Below are positions 16,491 to 32,400 of a DNA stretch of 64,000 nucleotides, piece after piece. The DNA lies in NCBI GenBank assembly GCA_963680875.1, contig OY804579.1:82945095-83009094 (forward strand). The letters are read 5' to 3'. The position numbers and the translations under genes were made by a program. This DNA is from Bathymodiolus brooksi. Taxonomy: Eukaryota > Mollusca > Bivalvia > Mytilida > Modiolidae. Position 1 is the stretch's first letter. Every line of letters begins with the position of its first letter. The notes beneath the pieces are model-generated. The model ran no database searches and was not told where the DNA came from. It was given only the letters and a program-made list of their open reading frames with translations.

Positions 16491-19400
16491 CCTTAATGCT
16501 TACTGATGGTCTACCATGACGCTAAATCATTTATAGGTATTTGTTACACAGGCTTGGCCGAACTACCTTAATACTTACTGATGGTCTACCATGACGCTAA
16601 ATCATTTATAGGTATTTGTTACACAGTCTTAGCGGAACTACCTTAATACTTACTGATGGTCTACCATGACGCTAAATCATTTATAGGTATTTGTTACACT
16701 GGCTTAGCCGAACTACCTTAATACTTACTCATGGTCTACCATGACGCTAAGTCATTTATAGGTATTTGTTACAGAGTCATAGCCGAACTACCTTAATACT
16801 CACTGATGGTCTACCATGACGCTAAATCATTTATAGGTATTTGTTACACAGTCATAGCCGAACTACCTTAATACTTACTGATGGTCTACCATGAAGCTAA
16901 ATCATTTATAGGTATTTGTTACACAGTCATAGGCGAACTACCTTAATGCTTACTGATGGTCTACCATGAAGCTAAATCATTTATAGGTATTTGTTACAGT
17001 CTTAGCCGAACTACCTTAATACTTACTGATGGTCTACAATGAAGCTAAATCATTTATAGGTATTTGTTACAGTCTTAGCCGAGCTACATTAATGCTTACT
17101 GATGGTCTACAATGAAGCTAAATCATTTATAGGTATTTGTTACAGTCATAGCCGAACTACCTTAATGCTTACTGATGGTCTACCATGAAGCTAAATCATT
17201 TATAGGTATTTGTTACACAGTCTTAGCCGAGCTACCTTAATGCTTACTGATGGTCTACCATGACGCTAAATCATTTATAGGTATTTGTTACACAGTCATA
17301 GCCGAACTACCTTAATACTTACTGATGGTCTACCATGAAGCTAAATCATTTATAGGTATTTGTTACACAGTCATAGCCGAACTACCTTAATGCTTACTGA
17401 TGGTCTACCATGACGCTAAATCATTTATAGGTATTTGTTACAGTCATAGCCGAAATACCTTAATGCTTACTGATGGTCTACCATGAAGCTAAATCATTTA
17501 TAGGTATTTGTTACACAGTCATAGCCGAACTACCTTAATGTTTACTGATGGTCTACCATGAAGCTAAATCATTTATAGGTATTTGTTACACAGTCTTAGC
17601 CGAACTACCTTAATGCTTACTGATGGTCTACCATGACGCTAAATCATTTATAGGTATTTGTTACACAGGCTTAGCCGAACTACCTTAATGCTTACTGATG
17701 GTCTACCATGAAGCTAAATCATTTATAGGTATTTGTTACACAGTCATAGCCGAACTACCTTAATACTTACTGATGGTCTACCATGAAGCTAAATCATTTA
17801 TAGGTATTTGTTACACAGTCATAGCCGAACTACCTTAATGCTTACTGATGTTCTACCATGACGCTAAATCATTTATAGGTATTTGTTACACAGGCTTGGC
17901 CGAACTACCTTAATACTTACTGATGGTCTACCATGACGCTAAATCATTTATAGGTATTTGTTACACAGTCTTAGCGGAACTACCTTAATACTTACTGATG
18001 GTCTACCATGACGCTAAATCATTTATAGGTATTTGTTACACTGGCTTAGCCGAACTACCTTAATACTTACTCATGGTCTACCATGACGCTAAGTCATTTA
18101 TAGGTATTTGTTACAGAGTCATAGCCGAACTACCTTAATACTCACTGATGGTCTACCATGACGCTAAATCATTTATAGGTATTTGTTACACAGTCATAGC
18201 CGAACTACCTTAATACTTACTGATGGTCTACCATGAAGCTAAATCATTTATAGGTATTTGTTACACAGTCATAGGCGAACTACCTTAATGCTTACTGATG
18301 GTCTACCATGAAGCTAAATCATTTATAGGTATTTGTTACAGTCTTAGCCGAACTACCTTAATACTTACTGATGGTCTACAATGAAGCTAAATCATTTATA
18401 GGTATTTGTTACAGTCTTAGCCGAGCTACATTAATGCTTACTGATGGTCTACAATGAAGCTAAATCATTTATAGGTATTTGTTACAGTCATAGCCGAACT
18501 ACCTAAATGCTTACTGATGGTCTACCATGAAGCTAAATCATTTATAGGTATTTGTTACACAGTCTTAGCCGAGCTACCTTAATGCTTACTGATGGTCTAC
18601 CATGACGCTAAATCATTTATAGGTATTTGTTACACAGTCATAGCCGAACTACCTTAATACTTACTGATGGTCTACCATGAAGCTAAATCATTTATAGGTA
18701 TTTGTTACACAGTCATAGCCGAACTACCTTAATGCTTACTGATGGTCTACCATGACGCTAAGTCATTTATAGGTATTTGTTACAGTCATAGCCGAAATAC
18801 CTTAATGCTTACTGATGGTCTACCATGAAGCTAAATCATTTATAGGTATTTGTTACACAGTCATAGCCGAACTACCTTAATGTTTACTGATGGTCTACCA
18901 TGAAGCTAAATCATTTATAGGTATTTGTTACACAGTCTTAGCCGAACTACCTTAATGCTTACTGATGGTCTACAATGACGCTAAATCATTTATAGGTATT
19001 TGTTACACAGTCATAGCCGAACTACCTTAATACTTACTGATGGTCTACCATGAAGCTAAATCATTTATAGGTATTTGTTACACAGTCATAGCCGAACTAC
19101 CTTAATGCTTACTGATGGTCTACAATGACGCTAAATCATTTATAGGTATTTGTTACACTGGCTTAGCCGAACTACCTTAATGCTTACTGATGGTCTACCA
19201 TGACGCTAAATCATTTATAGGTATTTGTTACACAGTCATAGCCGAACTACCTTAATACTTACTGATGGTCTACCATGAAGCTAAATCATTAATAGGTATT
19301 TGTTACACTGGCTTAGCCGAACTACCTTAATACTTACTGATGGTCTACCATGACGCTAAATCATTTATAGGTACTTGTTACACAGGCTTAGCCGAACTAC

Positions 19401-22400
19401 CTTAATGCTTACTGATGGTCTACCATGACGCTAAATCATTTATAGGTATTTGTTACACAGTCATAGCCGAACTACCTTAATACTTACTGATGGTCTACCA
19501 TGAAGCTAAATCATTAATAGGTATTTGTTACACTGGCTTAGCCGAACTACCTTAATGCTTACTGATGGTCTACCATGAAGCTAAATCATTTATAGGTATT
19601 TGTTACACTGGCTTAGCAGAACTACCTTAATACTTACTGATGGTCTACCATGAAGCTAAATCATGTATAGGTATTTGTTACAGTCATAGCCGAACTACCT
19701 TAATGCTTACTGATGGTCTACCATGACGCTAAATCATTTATAGGTATTTGTTACACAGTCATAGCCGAACTACCTTAATACTTACTGATGGTCTACCATG
19801 AAGCTAAATCATTAATAGGTATTTGTTATAGAGGCTTAGCAGAACTACCTTAATGCTTACTGATGGTCTACCATGAAGCTAAATCATTTATAGGTATTTG
19901 TTACACAGTCATAGCCGAACTACCTTAATGCTTACTGATGGTCTACCATGAAGCTAAATCATTTATAGATATTTGTTACGCAGTCATAGTCGAACTACCT
20001 TAATGCTTACTGATGGTCTACCATGAAGCTAAATCATTTATAGGTATTTGTTACAGTCTTAGCCGAACTATCTTAATACTTACTGATGGTCTACCATGAC
20101 GCTAAATCATTTATAGGTATTTGTTACACAGTCTTAGCGGAACTACCTTAATACTTACTGATGGTCTACCATGACGCTAAATCATTTATAGGTATTTGTT
20201 ACACTGGCTTAGCCGAACTACCTTAATATTTACTGATGGTCTACCATGACGCTAAGTCATTTATAGGTATTTGTTACACAGTCATAGCCGAAATACCTTA
20301 ATACTCACTGATGGTCTACCATGACGCTAAATCATTTATAGGTATTTGTTACACAGTCATAGCCGAACTACCTTAATGCTTACTGATGGTCTACCATGAA
20401 GCTAAATCATTTATAGGTATTTGTTACACAGTCATAGCAGAACTACCTCAATACTTACTGATGGTCTACCATGAAGCTAAATCATTTATAGGTATTTGTT
20501 ACAGTCATAGCCGAACTACCTTAATGCTTACTGATGGTCTACCATGAAGCTAAATCATTTATAGGTATTTGTTACACAGTCATAGCCGAACTACCTTAAT
20601 GCTTACTGATGGTCTACCATGACGCTAAATCATTTATAGGTATTTGTTACACTGGCTTAGCCGAACTACCTTAATGCTTACTGATGGTCTACCATGAAGC
20701 TAAATCATTTATAGGTATTTGTTACACAGTCTTAGCCGAACTACCTTAATGCTTACTGATGGTCTACAATGACGCTAAATCATTTATAGGTATTTGTTAC
20801 ACAGTCATAGCCGAACTACCTTAATACTTACTGATGGTCTACCATGAAGCTAAATCATTTATAGGTATTTGTTACACAGTCATAGCGGAACTACCTTAAT
20901 GCTTACTGATGGTCTACAATGACGCTAAATCATTTAAAGGTATTTGTTACACTGGCTTAGCCGAACTACCTTAATGCTTACTGATGGTCTACCATGACGC
21001 TAAATCATTTATAGGTATTTGTTACACAGTCATAGCCGAACTACCTTAATACTTACTGATGGTCTACCATGAAGCTAAATCATTAATAGGTATTTGTTAC
21101 ACTGGCTTAGCCGAACTACCTTAATACTTACTGATGGTCTACCATGACGCTAAATCATTTATAGGTATTTGTTACACAGGCTTAGCCGAACTACCTTAAT
21201 GCTTACTGATGGTCTACCATGACGCTAAATCATTTATAGGTATTTGTTACACAGTCATAGCCGAACTACCTTAATACTTACTGATGGTCTACCATGAAGC
21301 TAAATCATTAATAGGTATTTGTTACACTGGCTTAGCCGAACTACCTTAATGCTTACTGATGGTCTACCATGAAGCTAAATCATTTATAGGTATTTGTTAC
21401 ACTGGCTTAGCAGAACTACCTTAATACTTACTGATGGTCTACCATGAAGCTAAATCATGTATAGGTATTTGTTACAGTCATAGCCGAACTACCTTAATGC
21501 TTACTGATGGTCTACCATGACGCTAAATCATTAATAGGTATTTGTTACACAGTCATAGCCGAACTACCTTAATACTTACTGATGGTCTACCATGAAGCTA
21601 AATCATTAATAGGTATTTGTTATAGAGGCTTAGCAGAACTACCTTAATGCTTACTGATGGTCTACCATGAAGCTAAATCATTTATAGGTATTTGTTACAC
21701 AGTCATAGCCGAACTACCTTAATGCTTACTGATGGTCTACCATGAAGCTAAATCATTTATAGATATTTGTTACGCAGTCATAGTCGAACTACCTTAATGC
21801 TTACTGATGGTCTACCATGAAGCTAAATCATTTATAGGTATTTGTTACAGTCTTAGCCGAACTATCTTAATACTTACTGATGGTCTACCATGACGCTAAA
21901 TCATTTATAGGTATTTGTTACACAGTCTTAGCGGAACTACCTTAAATCTTACTGATGGTCTACCATGAAGCTAAATCATTTATAGGTATTTGTTACACTG
22001 GCTTAGCCGAACTACCTTAATACTTACTGATGGTCTACCATGACGCTAAGTCATTTATAGGTATTTGTTACACAGTCATAGCCGAACTACCTTAATACTC
22101 ACTGATGGTCTACCATGACGCTAAATCATTTATAGGTATTTGTTACACAGTCATAGACGAACTACCTTAATGCTTACTGATGGTCTACCATGAAGCTAAA
22201 TCATTTATAGGTATTTGTTACACAGTCATAGCAGAACTACCTGAATACTTACTGATGGTCTACCATGAAGCTAAATCATTTATAGGTATTTGTTACAGTC
22301 ATAGCCGAACTACCTTAATGCTTACTGATGGTCTACCATGAAGCTAAATCATTTATAGGTATTTGTTACACAGTCATAGCCGAACTACCTTAATGTTTAC

Positions 22401-24329
22401 TGATGGTCTACCATGAAGCTAAATCATTTATAGGTATTTGTTACACAGTCTTAGCCGAACTACCTTAATGCTTACTGATGGTCTACTATGACGCTAAATC
22501 ATTTATAGGTATTTGTTACACAGTCATAGCCGAACTACCTTAATGCTTACTGATGGTCTACCATGAAGCTAAATCATTTATAGGTATTTGTTACACAGTC
22601 ATAGCCGAACTACCTTAATGTTTACTGATGGTCTACCATGAAGCTAAATCATTTATAGGTATTTGTTACACAGTCTTAGCCGAACTACCTTAATGCTTAC
22701 TGATGGTCTACAATGACGCTAAATCATTTATAGGTATTTGTTACACAGTCATAGCCGAACTACCTTAATACTTACTGATGGTCTACCATGAAGCTAAATC
22801 ATTTATAGGTATTTGTTACACAGTCATAGCGGAACTACCTTAATGCTTACTGATGGTCTACAATGACGCTAAATCATTTAAAGGTATTTGTTACACTGGC
22901 TTAGCCGAACTACCTTAATGCTTACTGATGGTCTACCATGACGCTAAATCATTTATAGGTATTTGTTACACAGTCATAGCCGAACTACCTTAATACTTAC
23001 TGATGGTCTACCATGAAGCTAAATCATTAATAGGTATTTGTTACACTGGCTTAGCCGAACTACCTTAATACTTACTGATGGTCTACCATGACGCTAAATC
23101 ATTTATAGGTATTTGTTACACAGGCTTAGCCGAACTACCTTAATGCTTACTGATGGTCTACCATGACGCTAAATCATTTATAGGTATTTGTTACACAGTC
23201 ATAGCCGAACTACCTTAATACTTACTGATGGTCTACCATGAAGCTAAATCATTAATAGGTATTTGTTACACTGGCTTAGCCGAACTACCTTAATGCTTAC
23301 TGATGGTCTACCATGAAGCTAAATCATTTATAGGTATTTGTTACACTGGCTTAGCAGAACTACCTTAATACTTACTGATGGTCTACCATGAAGCTAAATC
23401 ATGTATAGGTATTTGTTACAGTCATAGCCGAACTACCTTAATGCTTACTGATGGTCTACCATGACGCTAAATCATTAATAGGTATTTGTTACACAGTCAT
23501 AGCCGAACTACCTTAATACTTACTGATGGTCTACCATGAAGCTAAATCATTAATAGGTATTTGTTATAGAGGCTTAGCAGAACTACCTTAATGCTTACTG
23601 ATGGTCTACCATGAAGCTAAATCATTTATAGGTATTTGTTACACAGTCATAGCCGAACTACCTTAATGCTTACTGATGGTCTACCATGAAGCTAAATCAT
23701 TTATAGATATTTGTTACGCAGTCATAGTCGAACTACCTTAATGCTTACTGATGGTCTACCATGAAGCTAAATCATTTATAGGTATTTGTTACAGTCTTAG
23801 CCGAACTATCTTAATACTTACTGATGGTCTACCATGACGCTAAATCATTTATAGGTATTTGTTACACAGTCTTAGCGGAACTACCTTAATACTTACTGAT
23901 GGTCTACCATGAAGCTAAATCATTTATAGGTATTTGTTACACTGGCTTAGCCGAACTACCTTAATACTTACTGATGGTCTACCATGACGCTAAGTCATTT
24001 ATAGGTATTTGTTACACAGTCATAGCCGAACTACCTTAATACTCACTGATGGTCTACCATGACGCTAAATCATTTATAGGTATTTGTTACACAGTCATAG
24101 ACGAACTACCTTAATGCTTACTGATGGTCTACCATGAAGCTAAATCATTTATAGGTATTTGTTACACAGTCATAGCAGAACTACCTGAATACTTACTGAT
24201 GGTCTACCATGAAGCTAAATCATTTATAGGTATTTGTTACAGTCATAGCCGAACTACCTTAATGCTTACTGATGGTCTACCATGAAGCTAAATCATTTAT
24301 AGGTATTTGTTACACAGTCATAGCCGAAC

Positions 24330-25530
24330 TACCTTAATGTTTACTGATGGTCTACCATGAAGCTAAATCATTTATAGGTATTTGTTACACAGTCTTAGCC
24401 GAACTACCTTAATGCTTACTGATGGTCTACTATGACGCTAAATCATTTATAGGTATTTGTTACACAGTCATAGCCGAACTACCTTAATACTTACTGATGG
24501 TCTACCATGAAGCTAAATCATTTATAGGTATTTGTTACACAGTCATAGCCGAACTACCTTAATGCTTACTGATGGTTTACAATGACGCTAAATCATTTAT
24601 AGGTATTTGTTACACTGGCTTAGCCGAACTACCTTAATGCTTACTGATGGTCTACAATGACGCTAAATCATTAATAGGTATTTGTTACACAGTCATAGCC
24701 GAACTACCTTAATACTCACTGATGGTCTACCATGAAGCTAAATCATTAATAGGTATTTGTTACACTGGCTTAGCCGAACTACCTTAATACTTACTGATGG
24801 TCTACCATGACGCTAAATCATTTATAGGTATTTGTTACACAGGCTTAGCCGAACTACCTTAATGCTTACTGATGGTCTACCATGACGCTAAATCATTTAT
24901 AGGTATTTGTTACACAGTCATAGCCGAACTACCTTAATGTTTACTGATGGTCTACCATGAAGCTAAATCATTTATAGGTATTTGTTACACAGTCTTAGCC
25001 GAACTACCTTAATGCTTACTGATGGTCTACTATGACGCTAAATCATTTATAGGTATTTGTTACACAGTCATAGCCGAACTACCTTAATACTTACTGATGG
25101 TCTACCATGAAGCTAAATCATTTATAGGTATTTGTTACACAGTCATAGCCGAACTACCTTAATGCTTACTGATGGTTTACAATGACGCTAAATCATTTAT
25201 AGGTATTTGTTACACTGGCTTAGCCGAACTACCTTAATGCTTACTGATGGTCTACAATGACGCTAAATCATTTATAGGTATTTGTTACACAGTCATAGCC
25301 GAACTACCTTAATACTCACTGATGGTCTACCATGAAGCTAAATCATTAATAGGTATTTGTTACACTGGCTTAGCCGAACTACCTTAATACTTACTGATGG
25401 TCTACCATGACGCTAAATCATTTATAGGTATTTGTTACACAGGCTTAGCCGAACTACCTTAATGCTTACTGATGGTCTACCATGACGCTAAATCATTTAT
25501 AGGTATTTGTTACACAGTCATAGCCGAACT
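24330..25530. repeat. 600-bp (8-monomer) local duplication in the satellite
   Basis: The rare variant 'tctactatg' occurs at 24426 and 25026, a spacing of 600 bp or exactly eight monomers, with matching neighbours on both sides. The equivalent segment occurs once near 14041. This is a recent local amplification nested in the larger duplicated block. Confidence 0.75.
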
Positions 25531-27470
25531 ACCTTAATACTTACTGATGGTCTACCATGAAGCTAAATCATTTATAGGTATTTGTTACACAGTCATAGCC
25601 GAACTACCTTAATGCTTACTGATGTTCTACCATGACGCTAAATCATTTATAGGTATTTGTTACACTGGCTTAGCCGAACTACCTTAATACTTACTGATGG
25701 TCTACCATGACGCTAAATCATTTATAGGTATTTGTTACACAGTCTTAGCGGAACTACCTTAATACTTACTGATGGTCTACCATGACGCTAAATCATTTAT
25801 AGGTATTTGTTACACTGGCTTAGCCGAACTACCTTAATACTTACTCATGGTCTACCATGACGCTAAGTCATTTATAGGTATTTGTTACACAGTCATAGCC
25901 GAACTACCTTAATACTCACTGATGGTCTACCATGACGCTAAATCATTTATAGGTATTTGTTACACAGTCATAGCCGAACTACCTTAATGCTTACTAATGG
26001 TCTACCATGAAGCTAAATCATTTATAGGTATTTGTTACAGTCTTAGCCGAACTACCTTAATACTTACTGATGGTCTACAATGAAGCTAAATCATTTATAG
26101 GTATTTGTTACAGTCTTAGCCGAACTACATTAATGCTTACTGATGGTCTACAATGAAGCTAAATCATTTATAGGTATTTGTTACAGTCATAGCCGAACTA
26201 CCTTAATGCTTACTGATGGTCTACCATGAAGCTAAATCATTTATAGGTATTTGTTACACAGTCTTAGCCGAACTACCTTAATGCTTACTGATGGTCTACC
26301 ATGAGGCTAAATCATTTATAGGTATTTGTTACACAGTCATAGCCGAACTACCTTAATACTTACTGATGGTCTACCATGAAGCTAAATCATTTATAGGTAT
26401 TTGTTACACAGTCATAGCCGAACTACCTTAATGCTTACTGATGGTCTACCATGACGCTAAATCATTTATAGGTATTTGTTACACTGGCTTAGCCGAACTA
26501 CCTTAATGCTTACTGATGGTCTACCATGACGCTAAATCATTTATAGGTATTTGTTACACAGTCATAGCCGAACTACCTTATTACTTACTGATGGTCTACC
26601 ATGAAGCTAAATCATTAGTAGGTATTTGTTACACTGGCTTAGCCGAACTACCTTAATACTTACTGATGGTCTACCATGACGCTAAATCATTTATAGGTAT
26701 TTGTTACACAGGCTTAGCCGAACTACCTTAATGCTTACTGATGGTCTACCATGACGCTAAATCATTTATAGGTATTTGTTACACAGTCATAGCCGAACTA
26801 CCTTAATGCTTACTGATGGTCTACCATGAAGCTAAATCATTTATAGGTATTTGTTACACAGTCATAGCCGAACTACCTTAATGTTTACTGATGGTCTACC
26901 ATGAAGCTAAATCATTTATAGGTATTTGTTACACAGTCTTAGCCGAACTACCTTAATGCTTACTGATGGTCTACTATGACGCTAAATCATTTATAGGTAT
27001 TTGTTACACAGTCATAGCCGAACTACCTTAATACTTACTGATGGTCTACCATGAAGCTAAATCATTTATAGGTATTTGTTACACAGTCATAGCCGAACTA
27101 CCTTAATGCTTACTGATGGTTTACAATGACGCTAAATCATTTATAGGTATTTGTTACACTGGCTTAGCCGAACTACCTTAATGCTTACTGATGGTCTACC
27201 ATGACGCTAAATCATTTATAGGTATTTGTTACACAGTCATAGCCGAACTACCTTAATACTTACTGATGGTCTACCATGAAGCTAAATCATTAATAGGTAT
27301 TTGTTTCACTGGCTTAGCCGAACTACCTTAATACTTACTGATGGTCTACCATGACGCTAAATCATTTATAGGTATTTGTTACACAGGCTTAGCCGAACTA
27401 CCTTAATGCTTACTGATGGTCTACCATGAAGCTAAATCATTTATAGGTATTTGTTACACAGTCATAGCCG
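24850..27470. repeat. Higher-order satellite block, third copy of a three-copy set
   Basis: Matches 13861-16490 at +10985 bp by the markers 'tgatgttcta' (25620) and 'tttgtttcac' (27300). The variant 'acagagtcat' also recurs at 16771, 18113 and 27831, so the duplicated tract extends past 27.8 kb. Confidence 0.8.
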
Positions 27471-29499
27471 AACTACCTTAATACTTACTGATGGTCTACC
27501 ATGAAGCTAAATCATTTATAGGTATTTGTTACACAGTCATAGCCGAACTACCTTAATGCTTACTGATGGTCTACCATGACGCTAAATCATTTATAGGTAT
27601 TTGTTACACTGGCTTGGCCGAACTACCTTAATACTTACTGATGGTCTACCATGACGCTAAATCATTTATAGGTATTTGTTACACAGTCTTAGCGGAACTA
27701 CCTTAATACTTACTGATGGTCTACCATGACGCTAAATCATTTATAGGTATTTGTTACACTGGCTTAGCCGAACTACCTTAATACTTACTCATGGTCTACC
27801 ATGACGCTAAGTCATTTATAGGTATTTGTTACAGAGTCATAGCCGAACTACCTTAATACTCACTGATGGTCTACCATGACGCTAAATCATTTATAGGTAT
27901 TTGTTACACAGTCATAGCCGAACTACCTTAATACTTACTGATGGTCTACCATGAAGCTAAATCATTTATAGGTATTTGTTACACAGTCATAGGCGAACTA
28001 CCTTAATGCTTACTGATGGTCTACCATGAAGCTAAATCATTTATAGGTATTTGTTACAGTCTTAGCCGAACTACCTTAATACTTACTGATGGTCTACAAT
28101 GAAGCTAAATCATTTATAGGTATTTGTTACAGTCTTAGCCGAGCTACATTAATGCTTACTGATGGTCTACAATGAAGCTAAATCATTTATAGGTATTTGT
28201 TACAGTCATAGCCGAACTACCTTAATGCTTACTGATGGTCTACCATGAAGCTAAATCATTTATAGGTATTTGTTACACAGTCTTAGCCGAGCTACCTTAA
28301 TGCTTACTGATGGTCTACCATGACGCTAAATCATTTATAGGTATTTGTTACACAGTCATAGCCGAACTACCTTAATACTTACTGATGGTCTACCATGAAG
28401 CTAAATCATTTATAGGTATTTGTTACACAGTCATAGCCGAACTACCTTAATGCTTACTGATGGTCTACCATGACGCTAAATCATTTATAGGTATTTGTTA
28501 CACTGGCTTAGCCGAACTACCTTAATGCTTACTGATGGTCTACCATGACGCTAAATCATTTATAGGTATTTGTTACACAGTCATAGCAGAACTACCTTAT
28601 TACTTACTGATGGTCTACCATGAAGCTAAATCATTAATAGGTATTTGTTACACTGGCTTAGCCGAACTACCTTAATACTTACTGATGGTCTACCATGACG
28701 CTAAATCATTTATAGGTATTTGTTACACAGGCTTAGCCGAACTACCTTAATGCTTACTGATGGTCTACCATGACGCTAAATCATTTATAGGTATTTGTTA
28801 CACAGTCATAGCCGAACTACCTTAATACTTACTGATGGTCTACCATGAAGCTAAATCATTTATAGGTATTTGTTACACAGTCATAGCCGAACTACCTTAA
28901 TGCATACTGATGGTCTACCATGACGCTAAATCATTTATAGGTATTTGTTACACTGGCTTAGCCGAACTACCTTAATGCTTACTGATGGTCTACCATGACG
29001 CTAAATCATTAATAGGTATTTGTTACACTGGCTTAGCCGAACTACCTTAATGCTTACTGATGGTCTACCATGAAGCTAAATCATTTATAGGTATTTGTTA
29101 CACAGTCTTAGCCGAACTACCTTAATACTTACTGATGATCTACCATGACGCTAAATCATTTATAGGTATTTGTTAAACAGGCTTAGCCGAACTACCTTAA
29201 TACTTACTGATTGTCTACCATGAAGCTAAATCATTTATAGGTATTTGTTACACAGGCTTAGCCGAACTACCTTAATGCTTACTGATGGTCTACCATGAAG
29301 CTAAATCATTTATAGGTATTTGTTACACAGTCATAGCAGAACTACCTTAATGCTTACTGATGGTCTACCATGACGCTAAATCATTTTTAGGTATTTGTTA
29401 CACAGTCATAGACGAACTACCTTAATACTTACTGATGGTCTACCATGAAGCTAAATCATTTATAGGTATTTGTTACACAGGCTTAACCGAACTACCTTA

Positions 29500-32400
29500 A
29501 TACTTACTGATGGTCTACCATGAAGCTAAATCATTTATAGGTATTTGTTACAGTCATAGCCGAACTACCTTAATGCTTACTGATGGTCTACCATGAAGCT
29601 AAATCATTTATAGGTATTTGTTACAGTCATAGCCGAACTACCTTAATACTTACTGATCGTCTACCATGAAGCTAAATCATTTATAGATATTTGTTACACA
29701 GTCATAGCCGAACTACCTTAATGCTTACTGATGGTCTACCATGACGCTAAATCATTTATAGGTATTTGTTACACAGTCATAGCCGAACTACCTTAATACT
29801 TACTGATGGTCTACCATGACGCTAAATCATTTATAGGTATTTGTTACACAGGCTTAGCCGAACTACCTTAATACTTACTGATGGTCTACCATGAAGCTAA
29901 ATCATTTATAGGTATTTGTTACACAGTCATAGCCGAACTACCTTAATGCTTACTGATGGTCTACCATGAAGCTAAATCATGTATAGGTATTTGTTACAAA
30001 GTCATAGCCGAACTACCTTAATGCTTACTGATGGTCTACCATGACGCTAAATCATTTATAGGTATTTGTTACACAGTCATAGTCGAACTACCTTAATACT
30101 TACTGATGGTCTACCATGAATCTAAATCATTTATAGGTATTTGTTACAGTCTTAGCCGAACTACCTTAATGCTTACTGATGGTCTACCATGAAGCTAAAT
30201 CATTTATAGGTATTTGTTACACTGGCTTGGCCGAACTACCTTAATGCTTACTGATGGTCTACCATGAAGCTAAATCATTTATGGGTATTTGTTACACAGG
30301 CTTAGCCGAACTACCTTAATACTTACTGATGATCTACCATGAAGCTAAATCATTTATAGGTATTTGTTACACAGTCATAGGCGAACTACCTTAATGCTTA
30401 ATGATGGTCTACCATGAAGCTAAATCATTTATAGGTATTTGTTACAGTCTTAGCCGAACTACCTTAATACTTACTGATGGTCTACCATGAAGCTAAATCA
30501 TTTATAGGTATTTGTTACACAGTCATAGCCGAACTACCTTAATACTTACTGATGGTCTACCATGAAGCTAAATCATTTATAGGTATTTGTTACACAGGCT
30601 TAGCCGAACTACCTTAATGCTTACTGATGGTCTACCATGAAGCTAAATCATTTATAGGTATTTGTTACACAGTCATAGCAGAACTACCTTAATGCTTACT
30701 GATGGTCTACCATGAAGCTAAATCATTTATAGGTATTTGTTACACAGTCATAGACGAACTACCTTAATACTTACTGATGGTCTACCATGACGCTAAATCA
30801 TTTATAGGTATTTGTTACACAGGCTTAGCCGAACTACCTTAATACTTACTGATGGTCTACCATGAAGCTAAATCATTTATAGGTATTTGTTACACAGTCA
30901 TAGCCGAACTACCTTAATGCTTACTGATGGTCTACCATGACGCTAAATCATTTATAGGTATTTGTTACAGTCATAGCCGTACTACCTTAATACTTACTGA
31001 TCGTCTACCATGAAGCTAAATCATTTATATGTATTTGTTACACAGTCATAGCAGAACTACCTTAATGCTTACTGATGGTCTACCATGAAGCTAAATCATT
31101 TATAGGTATTTGTTACACAGTCTTAGCCGAACTACCTAAATACTTACTGATGATCTACCATGACGCTAAATCATTTATAGGTATTTGTTAAACAGGCTTA
31201 GCCGAACTACCTTAATACTTACTGATTGTCTACCATGAAGCTAAATCATTTATAGGTATTTGTTACACAGGCTTAGCCGAACTACCTTAATACTTACTGA
31301 TGGTCTACCATGAAGCTAAATCATTTATAGGTATTTGTTACACAGGCTTAGCCGAACTACCTTAATGCTTACTGATGGTCTACCATGAAGCTAAATCATT
31401 TATAGGTATTTGTTACACAGTCATAGCAGAACTACCTTAATGCTTACTGATGGTCTACCATGACGCTAAATCATTTATAGGTATTTGTTACACAGTCATA
31501 GACGAACTACCTTAATACTTACTGATGGTCTACCATAACGCTAAATCATTTATAGGTATTTGTTACACAGGCTTAACCGAACTACCTTAATACTTACTGA
31601 TGGTCTACCATGAAGCTAAATCATTTATAGGTATTTGTTACACAGTCATAGCCGAACTACCTTAATGCTTACTGATGGTCTACCATGACGCTAAATCATT
31701 TATAGGTATTTGTTACAGTCATAGCCGAACTACCTTAATACTTACTGATCGTCTACCATGAAGCTAAATCATTTATAGGTATTTGTTACACAGTCATAGC
31801 AGAACTACCTTAATGCTTACTGATGGTGTACCATGACGCTAAATCATTTATAGGTATTTGTTACACAGTCATAGCCGAACTACCTTAATACTTACTGATG
31901 GTCTACCATGACGCTAAATCATTTATAGGTATTTGTTACACAGGCTTAGCCGAACTACCTTAATACTTACTGATGGTCTACCATGAAGCTAAATCATTTA
32001 TAGGTATTTGTTACACAGTCATAGCCGAACTACCTTAATGCTTACTGATGGTCTACCATGAAGCTAAATCATGTATAGGTATTTGTTACACAGTCATAGC
32101 CGAACTACCTTAATGCTTACTGATGGTCTACCATGAAGCTAAATCATTTATAGGTATTTGTTACACAGTCATAGTCGAACTACCTTAATACTTACTGATG
32201 GTCTACCATGAAGCTAAATCATTTATAGGTATTTGTTACAGTCTTAGCCGAACTACCTTAATGCTTACTGATGGTCTACCATGAAGCTAAATCATGTATA
32301 GGTATTTGTTACACTGGCTTAGCCGAACTACCTTAATACTTACTGATGGTCTACCATGAAGCTAAATCATTTATGGGTATTTGTTACACAGGCTTAGCCG

